This document shows positions 7,758 to 16,318 of a stretch of 64,000 bases of DNA, piece after piece. Source of the DNA: Actinomadura sp. J1-007 (GTDB taxonomy: Bacteria; Actinomycetota; Actinomycetes; Streptosporangiales; Streptosporangiaceae); assembly GCF_009793335.1 (NCBI RefSeq), contig NZ_WING01000002.1:1426001-1490000 (forward strand), given 5' to 3'. Within the stretch, counting starts at the first letter, position 1. Every line of letters begins with the position of its first letter. The notes below the pieces were generated by a model, which was given only the letters and a program-made list of their open reading frames with translations, had not been told where the DNA came from and did no database searches. A program made the position numbers and the translations under genes.

Positions 7758-9196
7758 TCAGTGGTCCGGGTGGGCGGCGCGCCAGTGCTGGTAGGGGGCG
7801 CGCCAGGCGGGTCCGAGCGGGTAGAGGCCGTCGATCGGGTCGCCCGCCGCGACCCGTTCGGCGATGAAGCGCTCCTGCGCCTCCTGCTCCCGGGCGTCCT
7901 CGATCAGCCCCTCGGCGAGGTCCGGCGGGACGACCACCACGCCGTCGTCGTCGCCGACGAGGATGTCGCCGGGCTGGACGAGCGCGCCGCCGCACGCGAC
8001 CGGGACGCCGGTCTCCCAGGGGACGTGCCGGCGGCCGAGCACCGCCGGGTGCGCCGCCGCGTGGAACACGGGCAGGCCGAGCGTGGCGACGGCGGCGCTG
8101 TCGCGCAGCCCGCCGTCGGTGACGATGCCCGCCGCGCCGCGCATCTTCGCGCGCAGCGCGAGGATGTCGCCGATCGTCCCGGACGACGGGTCGCGGCGGG
8201 CGTCCATGACGAGGACCTGGCCGGGGCGCAGCTCCTCGACGGCGCGCTTCTGGGCGTTCATGCCGCCGCCGCGGCGTTCGAACTGGTCCTCGCGGAGCGG
8301 CAGGTAGCGCAGGGTGTGCGCGGTGCCGACCAGCTTCGCGCCCGGCGCGGCCGGGTGGACGCCGTCGATCGTCATGTGCTGGAGGCCGCGCTTGCGGAGC
8401 TGGGAGCTGAGCGTCGCGGTCGACAGCGAGCGCAGCGCCCCGGCGGTCGCCTCGTCCAGGGCGGGCGGCCCGGCGGTGCCCCAGGCGTCCGCGCGCAGCG
8501 CCGCGTCGGCGCTCGGCATCGCGCCCCACTGCTCCAGGGGGTGCCCGGCCTCGGCGATCGTGTTGCGGAGCCGCCCGGTGGAGTGCCGTCCGTCCGCGGA
8601 GGACACCTCGACCTCGACGGTGTCGCCGGGCGTCACGACGGACGCGCCCGCCGGGGTGCCGGTGAGGATCACGTCGCCGGGCTCCAGGGTCGTCAGCCGC
8701 GACAGGTCCGCGACGAGCGCGGCGAACGGGAACAGCAGCGTGTCGGACGTGTCGTCCTGCACGGCCTCGCCGTTCACCCACGTGCGGACGCGCAGCGCGA
8801 ACGGGTCGAGCGCGGCGGCGTCCAGCAGCCGCGGCCCGATCGGCGTGAACCCGTCCGCGCCCTTGGACCTCAGGTTGGAGCCCCGGTCGGCGTACCGCAG
8901 GTCGTAGACGCCCGCGTCGTTCGCGGCGGTGACCCACCCGACGTGCTTCCACGCGCTCTCGGGCGGCACGCGGTGCGCGCGGCGGCCGACGACCAGCGCG
9001 ATCTCGCCCTCGAAGCCCATCAGCTCGCAGCCCTCGGGCCGGACGATCGGATCGCCGGACCCGGAGAGGGACGACGGGGGCATCAGGAAGTAGGAGGGCG
9101 CGGCCGGGTCCGGCCGCGCTCCTTGGCCCGGCTGCGGAAGTTCAGGTGGACCGCGATGACCTTCGCGGGCGGGGTGCTTCCCAGGGGATGGGGCAC
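7758..9196 (-). CDS. FAH-family isomerase/decarboxylase fused to an RraA-like aldolase (apparent frameshift)
   Basis: Two enzymes in one chain, 479 residues if one base is restored near 9100. Residues 1 to about 250 are a fumarylacetoacetate hydrolase fold like HpaG (IAVHLNFRSRAKERG, FEGEIALV with the E-x-E metal ligands, ILTGTPAG). From about residue 265 follows an RraA-like domain with GTIGDILALRAKMRGAAGIV and TDGGLRDS, the G-D...R-D pattern of HMG/CHA-type class II aldolases and oxaloacetate decarboxylases. Start: GTG at 9196 preceded by GAGGAGAGCACCC, almost the same leader as hpaD. It is the first gene of the operon, with a GntR-type motif upstream. Classical HpaG is a duplicated FAH, so this pairing is unusual. 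Confidence 0.8.
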
Positions 9197-9225
9197 GGGT
9201 GCTCTCCTCGGTGACGGCTGAACGC

Positions 9226-9243
9226 AAATCGTATACGGCATCG
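9226..9243. promoter_or_regulatory. Candidate GntR operator, site A (hpa operon promoter)
   Basis: AAATCGTATACGGCATCG lies 30 bp upstream of the first hpa-operon gene. Its core CGTATACG is a perfect 8-bp palindrome, typical of FCD-subfamily GntR operators. Related copies occur at 9359, 12758 and 15310. The presumed regulator is encoded at 10222. Confidence 0.55.
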
Positions 9244-9358
9244 TGCATGATGGCGAGAGGCGGGGCTCCCTCACCGGGAGGAGGGCAGAGGTTGTACGCG
9301 TGATGCGCCAGGTCACCAGTGGTGAACGAGGGGCGACCGGCCGGTACAGTATGATCCA

Positions 9359-9376
9359 AAATCGTATGCGAAATCG
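9359..9376. promoter_or_regulatory. Candidate GntR operator, site B (alpha/beta hydrolase-gntR promoter)
   Basis: AAATCGTATGCGAAATCG lies 20-37 bp upstream of the alpha/beta hydrolase start. With its two 5' flanking cytosines and an A it shares the 12-mer CCAAAATCGTAT with site D at 15310 on the opposite strand. It would make the regulator autoregulated. Confidence 0.55.
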
Positions 9377-9395
9377 TCGCGGAGGAGCCGAGCCC

Positions 9396-10166
9396 ATGCC
9401 CGATCCAGGCGGCCTTGCCGCGCGCACGTTCCGATCCACCGGCCCCGGCGGGGCCCCGGCGCCGCCGTCCGGGCCGCCCGTGCTGCTCGTGCACGGCTTC
9501 GCGTCCGACGGCGAGGGGGACTGGGTCGCGACCGGCCTCGCCGCCGCGCTCGCGGAGACGGGCCGTACGGTCGTCGTCCCCGACCTGCCCGGCCACGGCC
9601 GCAGCCCCGACCCCGCGACCCCGGAGGAGGCCGGTGCCCCGCCCAGGCCGCCGCCCTGCTCGCGTCCCTGGACGCCGCCGCCGGAGATGGCGATGGGAGC
9701 GGCGGGTTCGACGTGGTCGGGTACTCGCTCGGGGCGCGGCTGGCCTGGGAGATCGCGGTCAGCGCGCCCGGACGCGTCCGGCGGGCCGTGCTCGGCGGCC
9801 TCAGCCCCGGCGAGCCGTTCGCCGCGGTGGACGTCGCGGCGCTGTACGCGGCCGTACGGGACGGGGCCGAGCCCGCCGACCCGCTGACCTCCGCGATCGC
9901 GGGCATGGTCAAGGCGCGCGGGACACGGGCGGGCGCGCTCGCCGCCTGCGTGGAAGGGCTGCGCGCCATTCCGTTCGAGCCGGGGAGTGGCCGGGCAGGA
10001 GCCGCCGGTGTTCGTGCTCGGCGAGGACGACGGCATGGCGCGCGGGGTCACGGGTTTGGCCGAACGGGTCGGCGGCGCGAGACTGGTCGTGGTGCCCGGC
10101 GCCCACCACGAGGTCCTGGCCGGGCCCGGCTTCCGCGGCACGGTCCTGAAGGCGCTGGCACGGTGA
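9396..10166 (+). CDS. Alpha/beta hydrolase (two apparent frameshifts)
   Basis: A MenH/pimeloyl-esterase-like hydrolase. VLLVHGFASDGEGDW is the oxyanion region, VVVPDLPGHGRSPD follows strand 4, DVVGYSLGARLAW holds the nucleophilic Ser, VFVLGEDDGMA the acid and PGAHHEVLAGPG the His. These segments lie in three successive frame stretches that join near 9640 and 9995, both in G/C-rich runs. Every catalytic element is present, so I treat it as one gene of about 257 residues. It precedes gntR by 55 bp and diverges from the hpa operon. It might hydrolyse a C-C or ester bond of a pathway intermediate (inference). Confidence 0.72.
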
Positions 10167-10221
10167 ACGGGCGTCCGGCGAACGGGGCCGGGGGATGTCG
10201 GGTGACGATGAGGAGAACCGG

Positions 10222-10908
10222 GTGAGTCCAGCGAACAAGCCGGCCCAGGCGCAGGAGCGGGGCAAGGAGTCCAAGGCCGAGTACTGCTACGAGCTGCTGC
10301 GCTCCCGCATCCTCGACGGCACCTACGTCCCCGGGTACCGCCTGGTCATCAACCAGCTCGCCCAGGAGACCGGGGTCAGCACGATCCCGCTGCGCGAGGC
10401 GCTGCGCCGCCTCCAGTCCGACGGCCTGGTCGAGGTCGTCCGCAACGTCGGCGCGCGCGTCGCGGTGTTCGACGCGGCGCAGGTCGAGCACACGCTCCAG
10501 ATCCTCGCGCGGCTGGAGGGCTACGCGACCGCGATCTCCGCCCCGCACATGACCGAGGCCCACCTCGCCGCCTCCCGCAAGATCAACGACCGGATGGTGG
10601 AGGCGCTCCAGGAGTTCGACCCGACCGCCTTCACCGCGCTCAACCGCGAGTTCCACTTCTCCATCTACGAGCACTGCCCGGACGACCACCTGCGCTCCCT
10701 GCTGGAGGCGGAGTGGACCCGGCTCGACCACATGCGCCGCTCGACGTTCAGCTACGTGCCGGGCCGCGCCCGGCGCTCGGTCGTCGAGCACGAGCAGATG
10801 CTCGCGCTCATCTCGGCGGGCGCCGACCCGGCCGAGATCGAGCGCATCGCGTGCGCCCACAAGAACGCGACCGCCGAGGCGCTCCACAGCGCCGTCCCGC
10901 GGCGCTGA
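10222..10908 (+). CDS. GntR-family regulator, FCD subfamily
   Basis: A 228-residue repressor-type protein. The winged helix is at about residues 20-85 (LAQETGVSTIPLREALRRL, then GLVEVVRNVGARV); the FCD ligand-binding domain follows, with metal-ligand histidines in REFHFSIYEH, VVEHEQMLALI and CAHKNATAEAL. I chose the GTG at 10222 because AGGAG lies six bases upstream; an ATG at 10195 in frame has none. FCD regulators of catabolic loci usually respond to a pathway acid. Four AAATCGTAT-like sites in the surrounding promoters suggest it governs roughly 4-23 kb. Confidence 0.9.
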   Translation: MSPANKPAQAQERGKESKAEYCYELLRSRILDGTYVPGYRLVINQLAQETGVSTIPLREALRRLQSDGLVEVVRNVGARVAVFDAAQVEHTLQILARLEGYATAISAPHMTEAHLAASRKINDRMVEALQEFDPTAFTALNREFHFSIYEHCPDDHLRSLLEAEWTRLDHMRRSTFSYVPGRARRSVVEHEQMLALISAGADPAEIERIACAHKNATAEALHSAVPRR

Positions 10909-10911
10909 ACC

Positions 10912-10946
10912 GGCCCGGCGCGCCGCTCGCGGCGGCGCGCCGGGCC
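10912..10946. terminator. Bidirectional terminator between gntR and the SDR gene
   Basis: A 15-bp perfect stem GGCCCGGCGCGCCGC/GCGGCGCGCCGGGCC with a 5-nt loop sits between two convergent genes, 3 bp after gntR and 21 bp from the SDR stop. Confidence 0.7.
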
Positions 10947-10967
10947 CGGACGGCGCGGGCGGGCCGC

Positions 10968-11705
10968 TCAGGTGAGGAGCTGGCCGCCGTCCACCTGGAC
11001 CACCGCGCCGGTGATGTGGGCCGCCTGGTCGGACGCCAGGAAGACCACCAGCGGCGTGATGTCGTCCGGCGTCGCGATCCTGCCGTCCGGGATGCGCGAC
11101 TCCCACGCCGCGCGCGCCGCCGGGTCCGAGATGAGCCCGGCCGTCATCGGCGTGCGGACGGGGCCGGGCGCGACCCCGTTGACGCGGATGCCGTGCGCGG
11201 CCAGTTCGAGCGCGGCGGTGCGGGTCAGCGCGTCCACGGCGGCCTTGGTCGCCTCGTAGTGGCCGAGCCCGGCGGTCGGCTGGCGCGCGCCGATCGAGCT
11301 GATGTTGACGATCCGGCCGCCGCGCCCCGCCGCGATCATCCGCGCGGCGACCGCCTGCGTGACGGTGAACGTCCCGCGCAGGTTGACGGCCACCACGGCG
11401 TCGAAGACCTGGAGGGGCAGGTCCACGAGCGGGCCGCCGCCCGCGACGATGCCCGCGTTGTTGACCAGCACGTCGATGCCGCCCAGCTCGTCCGCCGCCC
11501 GCCCGACGCCCGCCGCGACCGAGGCCGCGTCGGCGACGTCGGCGGCGACCGCGAACGCGTCCAGCTCCTTGGCCGCGCTCGCCGCCGCCTCCCCGTTCAC
11601 GTCGGCGATCGCGACGCGGTCCCCGGCCGCGCGGAACGCCGCCGCGACCGCGCGGCCGATGCCGCTCGCGCCGCCCGTGACGAGGACGCCGCGCCCGGCG
11701 CTCAC
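10968..11705 (-). CDS. Short-chain dehydrogenase/reductase
   Basis: A classical SDR of 245 residues using NAD(P). Motifs: TGGASGIG (nucleotide binding, about 10-17), NNAG, the catalytic Ser in NISSIGARQ and YEATK for the Tyr/Lys pair; the C-terminus ends VVQVDGGQLLT. The GTG start overlaps the TGA of the upstream methyltransferase (GTGA), so the two are translationally coupled. It probably oxidises or reduces a hydroxyl/keto group on the substrate of this catabolic cluster; the precise substrate is unknown. Confidence 0.88.
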   Translation of the reverse strand: MSAGRGVLVTGGASGIGRAVAAAFRAAGDRVAIADVNGEAAASAAKELDAFAVAADVADAASVAAGVGRAADELGGIDVLVNNAGIVAGGGPLVDLPLQVFDAVVAVNLRGTFTVTQAVAARMIAAGRGGRIVNISSIGARQPTAGLGHYEATKAAVDALTRTAALELAAHGIRVNGVAPGPVRTPMTAGLISDPAARAAWESRIPDGRIATPDDITPLVVFLASDQAAHITGAVVQVDGGQLLT

Positions 11706-12721
11706 CGGGCCTCCGCGACGATGACGCGCGGGCTGCCGGGCAGCGCCCGCGTCTCGACCGGCTCCCAGCCCGCCTCGCGCAGCCACGCGCGCACCTCGGC
11801 CTCCGGGTAGACGACCGTTCCGTCGATGACGAGGTACTCGCCGGCGTGCAGGGCGTCGATGACGCGCTGCTCGGGGGCGTCGTCCAGGAAGAAGTCCAGG
11901 AGCAGGAGCGTCGCGCCGGGCTCGGCGGCGCGGCGGGCCCTGCGGACGATCTCGCGGTTGACGTCCACGCCGAAGCGGTGCACGACGTGCTCCAGCAGCA
12001 CCAGGTCGTGGGGCTCCGGGACGTCCCCGGTCAGCGGGTCGGCCTCGACGACGTCGGCGCGGTCGCCGACCCCGGCGTCCGACAGCGTCTTGCGGGCGTG
12101 CCCGGCGAGGTCGCCGCCCGACAGGAACGTGCCGCGCGCGGACGGCGCGGCGCGCAGGGCCTCGCTCAGGAACGCGCCCGATAGGCCCCCGAAGTCGAGG
12201 ATCCGGGCGTACGGGGAGAAGTCGAAGTGCGTCGCGAGCATCCGCGCGTGCAGGGCGTTGTAGGTCATGACGCCCGTCAGGAACGTGTCCATGCGGCCGT
12301 CGGCGAGGTCGAGCGGCGCGGGCCCGGCCGTACGGGTCGTCTCGGCGAAGCCGAGCCAGTGCCCGTAGCTGATCCGGTCGAGGAACGTCAGGAACGGCCG
12401 CAGGTCCAGGTCGCCGTCCCCGGCGAGGTAGCGGGCGGCGGCCGGGGCGTTGGCGTACGCGCCGTCCGCGCGGGTGAGCAGGCCGAGGCCGGACAGGGTG
12501 TCGGCGAGGATGCGGGCGGTGCGTTCGGGGAGGCCGGCGCGTCGGGCCAGCTCGGCGGCCGTGGCCGGGCCGCGCGACAGGGCCGCGAAGATCCCGGCCT
12601 CGCTCGCGGCGAAGAGCTGCTTGGCCGCCATGTACCCGGTGGCTATGTCGACGATCGCGGCCGGATCGGCCGGGTCGGGGGAACCGGGGGAGTCGGGGGA
12701 GTCGTGCGAAGGCAGCGGCAT
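11702..12721 (-). CDS. O-methyltransferase (hydroxyindole/caffeate type)
   Basis: A 339-residue SAM methyltransferase with an N-terminal winged-helix dimerisation domain (about 20-100; AAELARRAGLPERTARILA) and a C-terminal catalytic domain. The SAM loop is ILDFGGLSGAFL, a slight variant of the usual D-x-G-G-G-x-G; LLEHVVHRFG provides the conserved region around the catalytic His. Relatives methylate phenolic or enolic hydroxyls. It is first of a two-gene operon with the SDR and diverges from an aldo/keto reductase, a GntR-type motif lying between. A methyltransferase in a catabolic cluster suggests either protection of a phenol or a reverse role (inference). Confidence 0.83.
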   Translation of the reverse strand: MPLPSHDSPDSPGSPDPADPAAIVDIATGYMAAKQLFAASEAGIFAALSRGPATAAELARRAGLPERTARILADTLSGLGLLTRADGAYANAPAAARYLAGDGDLDLRPFLTFLDRISYGHWLGFAETTRTAGPAPLDLADGRMDTFLTGVMTYNALHARMLATHFDFSPYARILDFGGLSGAFLSEALRAAPSARGTFLSGGDLAGHARKTLSDAGVGDRADVVEADPLTGDVPEPHDLVLLEHVVHRFGVDVNREIVRRARRAAEPGATLLLLDFFLDDAPEQRVIDALHAGEYLVIDGTVVYPEAEVRAWLREAGWEPVETRALPGSPRVIVAEAR

Positions 12722-12748
12722 GGATGTCCTCCTCCACGTCAGAATATG

Positions 12749-12766
12749 CAGGATGCTATACGATCA
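12749..12766. promoter_or_regulatory. Candidate GntR operator, site C (methyltransferase/AKR divergent promoter)
   Basis: On the minus strand it reads TGATCGTATAGCATCC. It matches the CGTAT core of the other sites and retains the following ATC. It lies 28 bp upstream of the methyltransferase and 35 bp upstream of the aldo/keto reductase, so it could control both. Confidence 0.45.
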
Positions 12767-12800
12767 CCGTCCAAGGTGGCACTGTCAACGGGAGGTCGCC

Positions 12801-13799
12801 ATGGAGTTCTCTGGACAGGTACCCGAACGCCGGCTCGGCGCGGACGGGCCGTGGGTCCCGGCCCTCGCGCTCGGGTCCTGGCACACCTGGGACCGCATGG
12901 ACCGGGACGAGGCGGCCGACCTCGTCCGCACGGCCGTCGGGCGCGGCGCGCGACTGTTCGACGTCGCGCACTACGACAGCGGGCCGCACGCCGAGGGCGC
13001 GGTGACCGACGTGCTGTTCGGCGAGGCCGTCCGCGCCGCCGGGATCGAGCGGGACCGCTACCTGCTGTGCGGGAAGCTCTGGCTCTGGGACTACCCGGCG
13101 GCGTCGTTCGCCGAGCAGCTCAAGGTCGCGCTCGGCCGGATCGGCACCGCCCGCGCCGACTACGTCGTGGCGGGCGACTTCCTCGGCGAGACCGACCTGC
13201 GGGCCGTGGTCACCGACATCGCCGAACTCGTCCGCGCCGGGCGCTTCACCGCGTGGGGCGTCAACAACTGGTCGGCGGACGACATCGGGTTCGCGTGCCG
13301 CTTCGCGGCGGACGAGGGCCTCGTCCCGCCGACGTTCGCGCAGCTCAAGTACAGCCTCGCGCGCCGGTCGGTGCCCGAGGGCGCGCCGTTCGCCGCGCTG
13401 TGCGCCCGGGAGGGGCTCGCCCTCCAGGCGTCCGACGTGCTGGAGGGCGGCATCCTCGCCGGGCGGCTGGAGCCGCGGCGCAGGATCGGCGCCGACCCGG
13501 GCGGCATCCGCGACCGGATCCGCGCCGCCTACCCCGAGGTCGAACGGGCCGCCGCCCGCTTCGAGGCCACCCCGGCCCAGCTCGCGATCGCGTACTGCCT
13601 CACCCATCCCGCGGCGGCGAACGTGCTCGTCGGCGTCAGCGGCCTGAGGCAGTTCGAGGAGAACCTCGGCGCGCTCGCCCTCCTCGAACGGCACGGCGGC
13701 GAGCTGCGCGACGCCGTCTCCCGGCTGTGGCTGGACCGCGGCGTCGTCGACCCGGGCGCGTCCTGGGGGACGGACGCGCCCTCTACGCCGCGCACCTAG
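12801..13799 (+). CDS. Aldo/keto reductase, non-canonical (copy 1)
   Basis: A TIM-barrel oxidoreductase of 332 residues. The fold is recognisable: ALALGSWHTWDR, RLFDVAHYDSG with the Asp and Tyr, LLCGKLWLWDYP with the Lys, TAWGVNNWSADD and QASDVLEGGILAG. Two deviations: the active-site His (usually in a DLYLxHxP strand) is missing, the strand reading DYVVAGDF, and the Tyr follows the Asp by four rather than five residues. A paralogue with the same deviations lies at 22151. GGGAGG precedes the ATG. Its TAG stop shares a CTAG with the TAG of the convergent amidohydrolase. Confidence 0.83.
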   Translation: MEFSGQVPERRLGADGPWVPALALGSWHTWDRMDRDEAADLVRTAVGRGARLFDVAHYDSGPHAEGAVTDVLFGEAVRAAGIERDRYLLCGKLWLWDYPAASFAEQLKVALGRIGTARADYVVAGDFLGETDLRAVVTDIAELVRAGRFTAWGVNNWSADDIGFACRFAADEGLVPPTFAQLKYSLARRSVPEGAPFAALCAREGLALQASDVLEGGILAGRLEPRRRIGADPGGIRDRIRAAYPEVERAAARFEATPAQLAIAYCLTHPAAANVLVGVSGLRQFEENLGALALLERHGGELRDAVSRLWLDRGVVDPGASWGTDAPSTPRT

Positions 13800-15253
13800 T
13801 GCTCGCGGACGGACCCGGCCGAGCGCTCGTGGACGACCCGTCCGCCGACCATCGTCAGGACGACCGGCACGGAGGGCAGGTCGTCGGGCGCGACGTCGAG
13901 CAGGTCGCCGTCCAGGACGCACAGGTCGGCGGCCTTGCCGGGTTCGAGCGAGCCCTTCCAGGACTCGGCGCCGTCCTGCCGCGCCGGGTCGATCGTGTAG
14001 GCGCGCAGGGCCTGGACGAGCGAGAGCGTCTGCGCGGCGCCGCGGACCGAGCCGTCCAGGCCGCGCCGCGTCACCGCCGCCGCGACCCCGGCCCGCCAGT
14101 CCGGGGTCAGCACCGGGGCGTCCGAGCTGAGGCACAGCCGGACGCCGGCGGCGAGCGCGTCGCGGGTCGGCCAGGCGTCGGCGAGCGCGGCCTCGCCGAG
14201 CGCGCCCGCGAGCATCGGCGCGGTCGCGACCGCGATCCCGGCCTGGGTGTTGAGGCCGGTTCCGGACGCGGCCATCGCCGCGAGCGTGGCGGGGGAGAGC
14301 AGGTCGCCGTGGATCAGGTAGTGGCGCCCGTCGCGGCCGTCGCGCCCGCGCGCGTCGGCGAACGCGTCCACGGTGACCCGGGTCGTACGGTCGCCGGTCG
14401 CGTGCACGGCGACCTGGTGCCCGGCCGCGTGCGCCGCGCCGATCATCGCGCGCAGCGCCGCCTCGCGCTCGCCGTCGGACGCCCCGTCCACCAGGAGCGA
14501 CCCGTGGCCCCCGCCGCCGGTGTACGGGCGGTCGGTCCAGGCGGTGCGCATCGGCGGGATGCCGTCCGCGAAGATCTTCACGCCCGCGACCCGGAACCGG
14601 CCCGGGACGTCGCGCGGCGGGACGAACGAGCGCAGCCCCTTCAGGAACGCGGCCTCCGAGCTCGCGCCGTCCAGCTCCCCGAACAGCATCAGCGCGGTGA
14701 CCCGGGCGTTCAGCTCGCCCTTGGCGGCGAGGTCGGCGTAGTCGCGCAGCGCCGCCGACCCGAAGCAGCCCGTCGCGCCGCCGTCCTCGCCGGGCCCGAG
14801 GCCGGGCTCGGTGTAGCTGGTGATCCCGAGCTCCGACAGCAGCTTCCCCGTGCGCAGGATCGCCCGCCGCCTGTCCTCGGCCGTCTCCAGACGTACGGCC
14901 GGAGGCGGCTCTGGCGGTGCGTCCGGTTGCGGCGGGCCGCCGCCGGTGAGGCCGTCCATCAGCAGGCGCGGCCACATCGCGCCGAGCCACACGCCGTGCA
15001 GGTGCGAGTCGTTGATGCCGGGCAGCACCGAGCGGCCCTCCAGCCGCACCACCCGCGTGCGCGGCCCCGCCAGCGCGCCGACCTCGGCGGACGTGCCGAC
15101 GCGCGCGATCCGGCCGCCGCACACCGCGACCGCCTCCGCGACGCGGTCGCGGGCGTCCACCGTGTGCACGCGCCCGCCCGTCAGCACCACGTCGGCGGCC
15201 GGGGAACCGGCGGGGGAACCGGCGGGGAGGCCGGCTCGGGAATCGTGGCCCAT
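13796..15253 (-). CDS. YtcJ-like amidohydrolase
   Basis: A metal-dependent hydrolase of the amidohydrolase superfamily, 485 residues. It shows the N-terminal beta-sandwich start (VVLTGGRVHTVDARDRVAEA), the HxH metal site in INDSHLHGVW, VAVHATGDR, YLIHGDLLSP, SSDAPVLTPDW with the final Asp, and GSLEPGKAADLCVLDGDL. Relatives cleave N-substituted formamides or similar amides/carbamates; the substrate is unknown. The ATG at 15253 with GGAG six bases upstream is preferred over the ATG at 15280, which has no ribosome binding site. It faces the esterase/LIV operon across site D. Confidence 0.83.
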   Translation of the reverse strand: MGHDSRAGLPAGSPAGSPAADVVLTGGRVHTVDARDRVAEAVAVCGGRIARVGTSAEVGALAGPRTRVVRLEGRSVLPGINDSHLHGVWLGAMWPRLLMDGLTGGGPPQPDAPPEPPPAVRLETAEDRRRAILRTGKLLSELGITSYTEPGLGPGEDGGATGCFGSAALRDYADLAAKGELNARVTALMLFGELDGASSEAAFLKGLRSFVPPRDVPGRFRVAGVKIFADGIPPMRTAWTDRPYTGGGGHGSLLVDGASDGEREAALRAMIGAAHAAGHQVAVHATGDRTTRVTVDAFADARGRDGRDGRHYLIHGDLLSPATLAAMAASGTGLNTQAGIAVATAPMLAGALGEAALADAWPTRDALAAGVRLCLSSDAPVLTPDWRAGVAAAVTRRGLDGSVRGAAQTLSLVQALRAYTIDPARQDGAESWKGSLEPGKAADLCVLDGDLLDVAPDDLPSVPVVLTMVGGRVVHERSAGSVREH

Positions 15254-15301
15254 CTCACGCTCCGCTCTGGACACCGTCATCGGGACGCGCTTAACGTACA
15301 C

Positions 15302-15321
15302 GGAATCAGATACGATTTTGG
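15302..15321. promoter_or_regulatory. Candidate GntR operator, site D (amidohydrolase/esterase divergent promoter)
   Basis: On the minus strand the site begins CCAAAATCGTAT (15310-15321), identical over 12 bp to site B at 9356-9367, then continues CTGATTCC. It lies between the divergent amidohydrolase and esterase-LIV operon, 53 bp upstream of the esterase ATG. Confidence 0.55.
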
Positions 15322-15373
15322 AGTGCCCGATCCGGTGGATACGGGCACGCCGGGCCTTCGGAGGTAAACGACG

Positions 15374-16318
15374 ATGCCCCTGGATCCCGAGGCACAGCGG
15401 ATCATCGACCGCGTCCCGGCCGAGGACCCGGCCGCACCCGCCCCGCCCCCGGACGCCGCGACCATGCGCGAGGAGTTCGGCCGCATGTGGACGATGCCGG
15501 ACGGCCTCCCGGCCGTCGCGGCCGTCGCCGACACCGCGCTGCCGGGCCCCGGCGGCGACATCCCCGTCCGCGTCTACACGCCCGAGGGCGCGGGCCCCCA
15601 CCCCGCGTTCGTCTGGTTCCACGGCGGCGGCTGGACGATCGGCTCGCTCGACGAGAACGAGTTCGCCTGCCGGGCGGTGTGCGCGGCGTCCGGCGCCGCC
15701 GTCGTCTCCGTCGACTACCGGCTCGCCCCCGAGAACCCGTACCCGGCCGCCGCCGACGACGCCCACGCGGTCGTCCGCTGGATCGGCGAGCACGGCGCGG
15801 ACCTCGGCCTGGACCCGGCCAGGATCGCCGTCGGCGGGGAGAGCGCGGGCGGCAACCTCGCCGCCGTCACCGCGCTGCGGGCCCGCGACGCGGGCGGCCC
15901 GGCGCTCGCCCTCCAGGTCCTCGTCTCGCCCGTCCTCGGCCACAGCGACGACGGGCGCGGCTCCTACCGGGAGTTCGCCGACGGCTACTTCCTGACCAAG
16001 GCGAGCATGGACTGGTTCTTCACCCAGTACCCGCGCGGCGCCGCCGACCTCGACGACCCGTACCTGCTGCCGCTGCGCGCCGCCGACCTGGCGGGCCTGC
16101 CCCCGGCGCTCGTCCTCGGCGCCGAGTACGACGTGCTGCGCGACGAGGGCGAGGACTACGCCAAGGCTCTGGAGAACGCCGGGGTGCCCGTCGAGGTCGT
16201 CCGCTACGACGGGCTCATCCACGGCTTCTTCGGCCTGCTCGCCGCCGAGCTGACCGCCGCGAAGGACGCGCACGCCCGCGCCGCCGCCGCGCTGCGCTCG
16301 GCGTTCGGCGGCGCGTGA
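15374..16318 (+). CDS. HSL-family alpha/beta hydrolase (esterase)
   Basis: A 314-residue carboxylesterase of the hormone-sensitive-lipase family: the HGGGW oxyanion motif, GGESAGGNLAA with the nucleophilic Ser, GAEYDVLRDEG with the acid and DGLIHGFFG with the His. Soluble, no signal peptide. It is first gene of a seven-gene operon with a LIV-type importer and two oxidoreductases; its TGA overlaps the next ATG by one base (TGATG). An ester could be imported and then hydrolysed here (inference). Confidence 0.9.
   Translation: MPLDPEAQRIIDRVPAEDPAAPAPPPDAATMREEFGRMWTMPDGLPAVAAVADTALPGPGGDIPVRVYTPEGAGPHPAFVWFHGGGWTIGSLDENEFACRAVCAASGAAVVSVDYRLAPENPYPAAADDAHAVVRWIGEHGADLGLDPARIAVGGESAGGNLAAVTALRARDAGGPALALQVLVSPVLGHSDDGRGSYREFADGYFLTKASMDWFFTQYPRGAADLDDPYLLPLRAADLAGLPPALVLGAEYDVLRDEGEDYAKALENAGVPVEVVRYDGLIHGFFGLLAAELTAAKDAHARAAAALRSAFGGA

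Noticed and set aside
12227..15367. A 1046-codon plus-strand open frame
   Set aside because: It crosses genes on both strands (methyltransferase, AKR, amidohydrolase) without any family motif.
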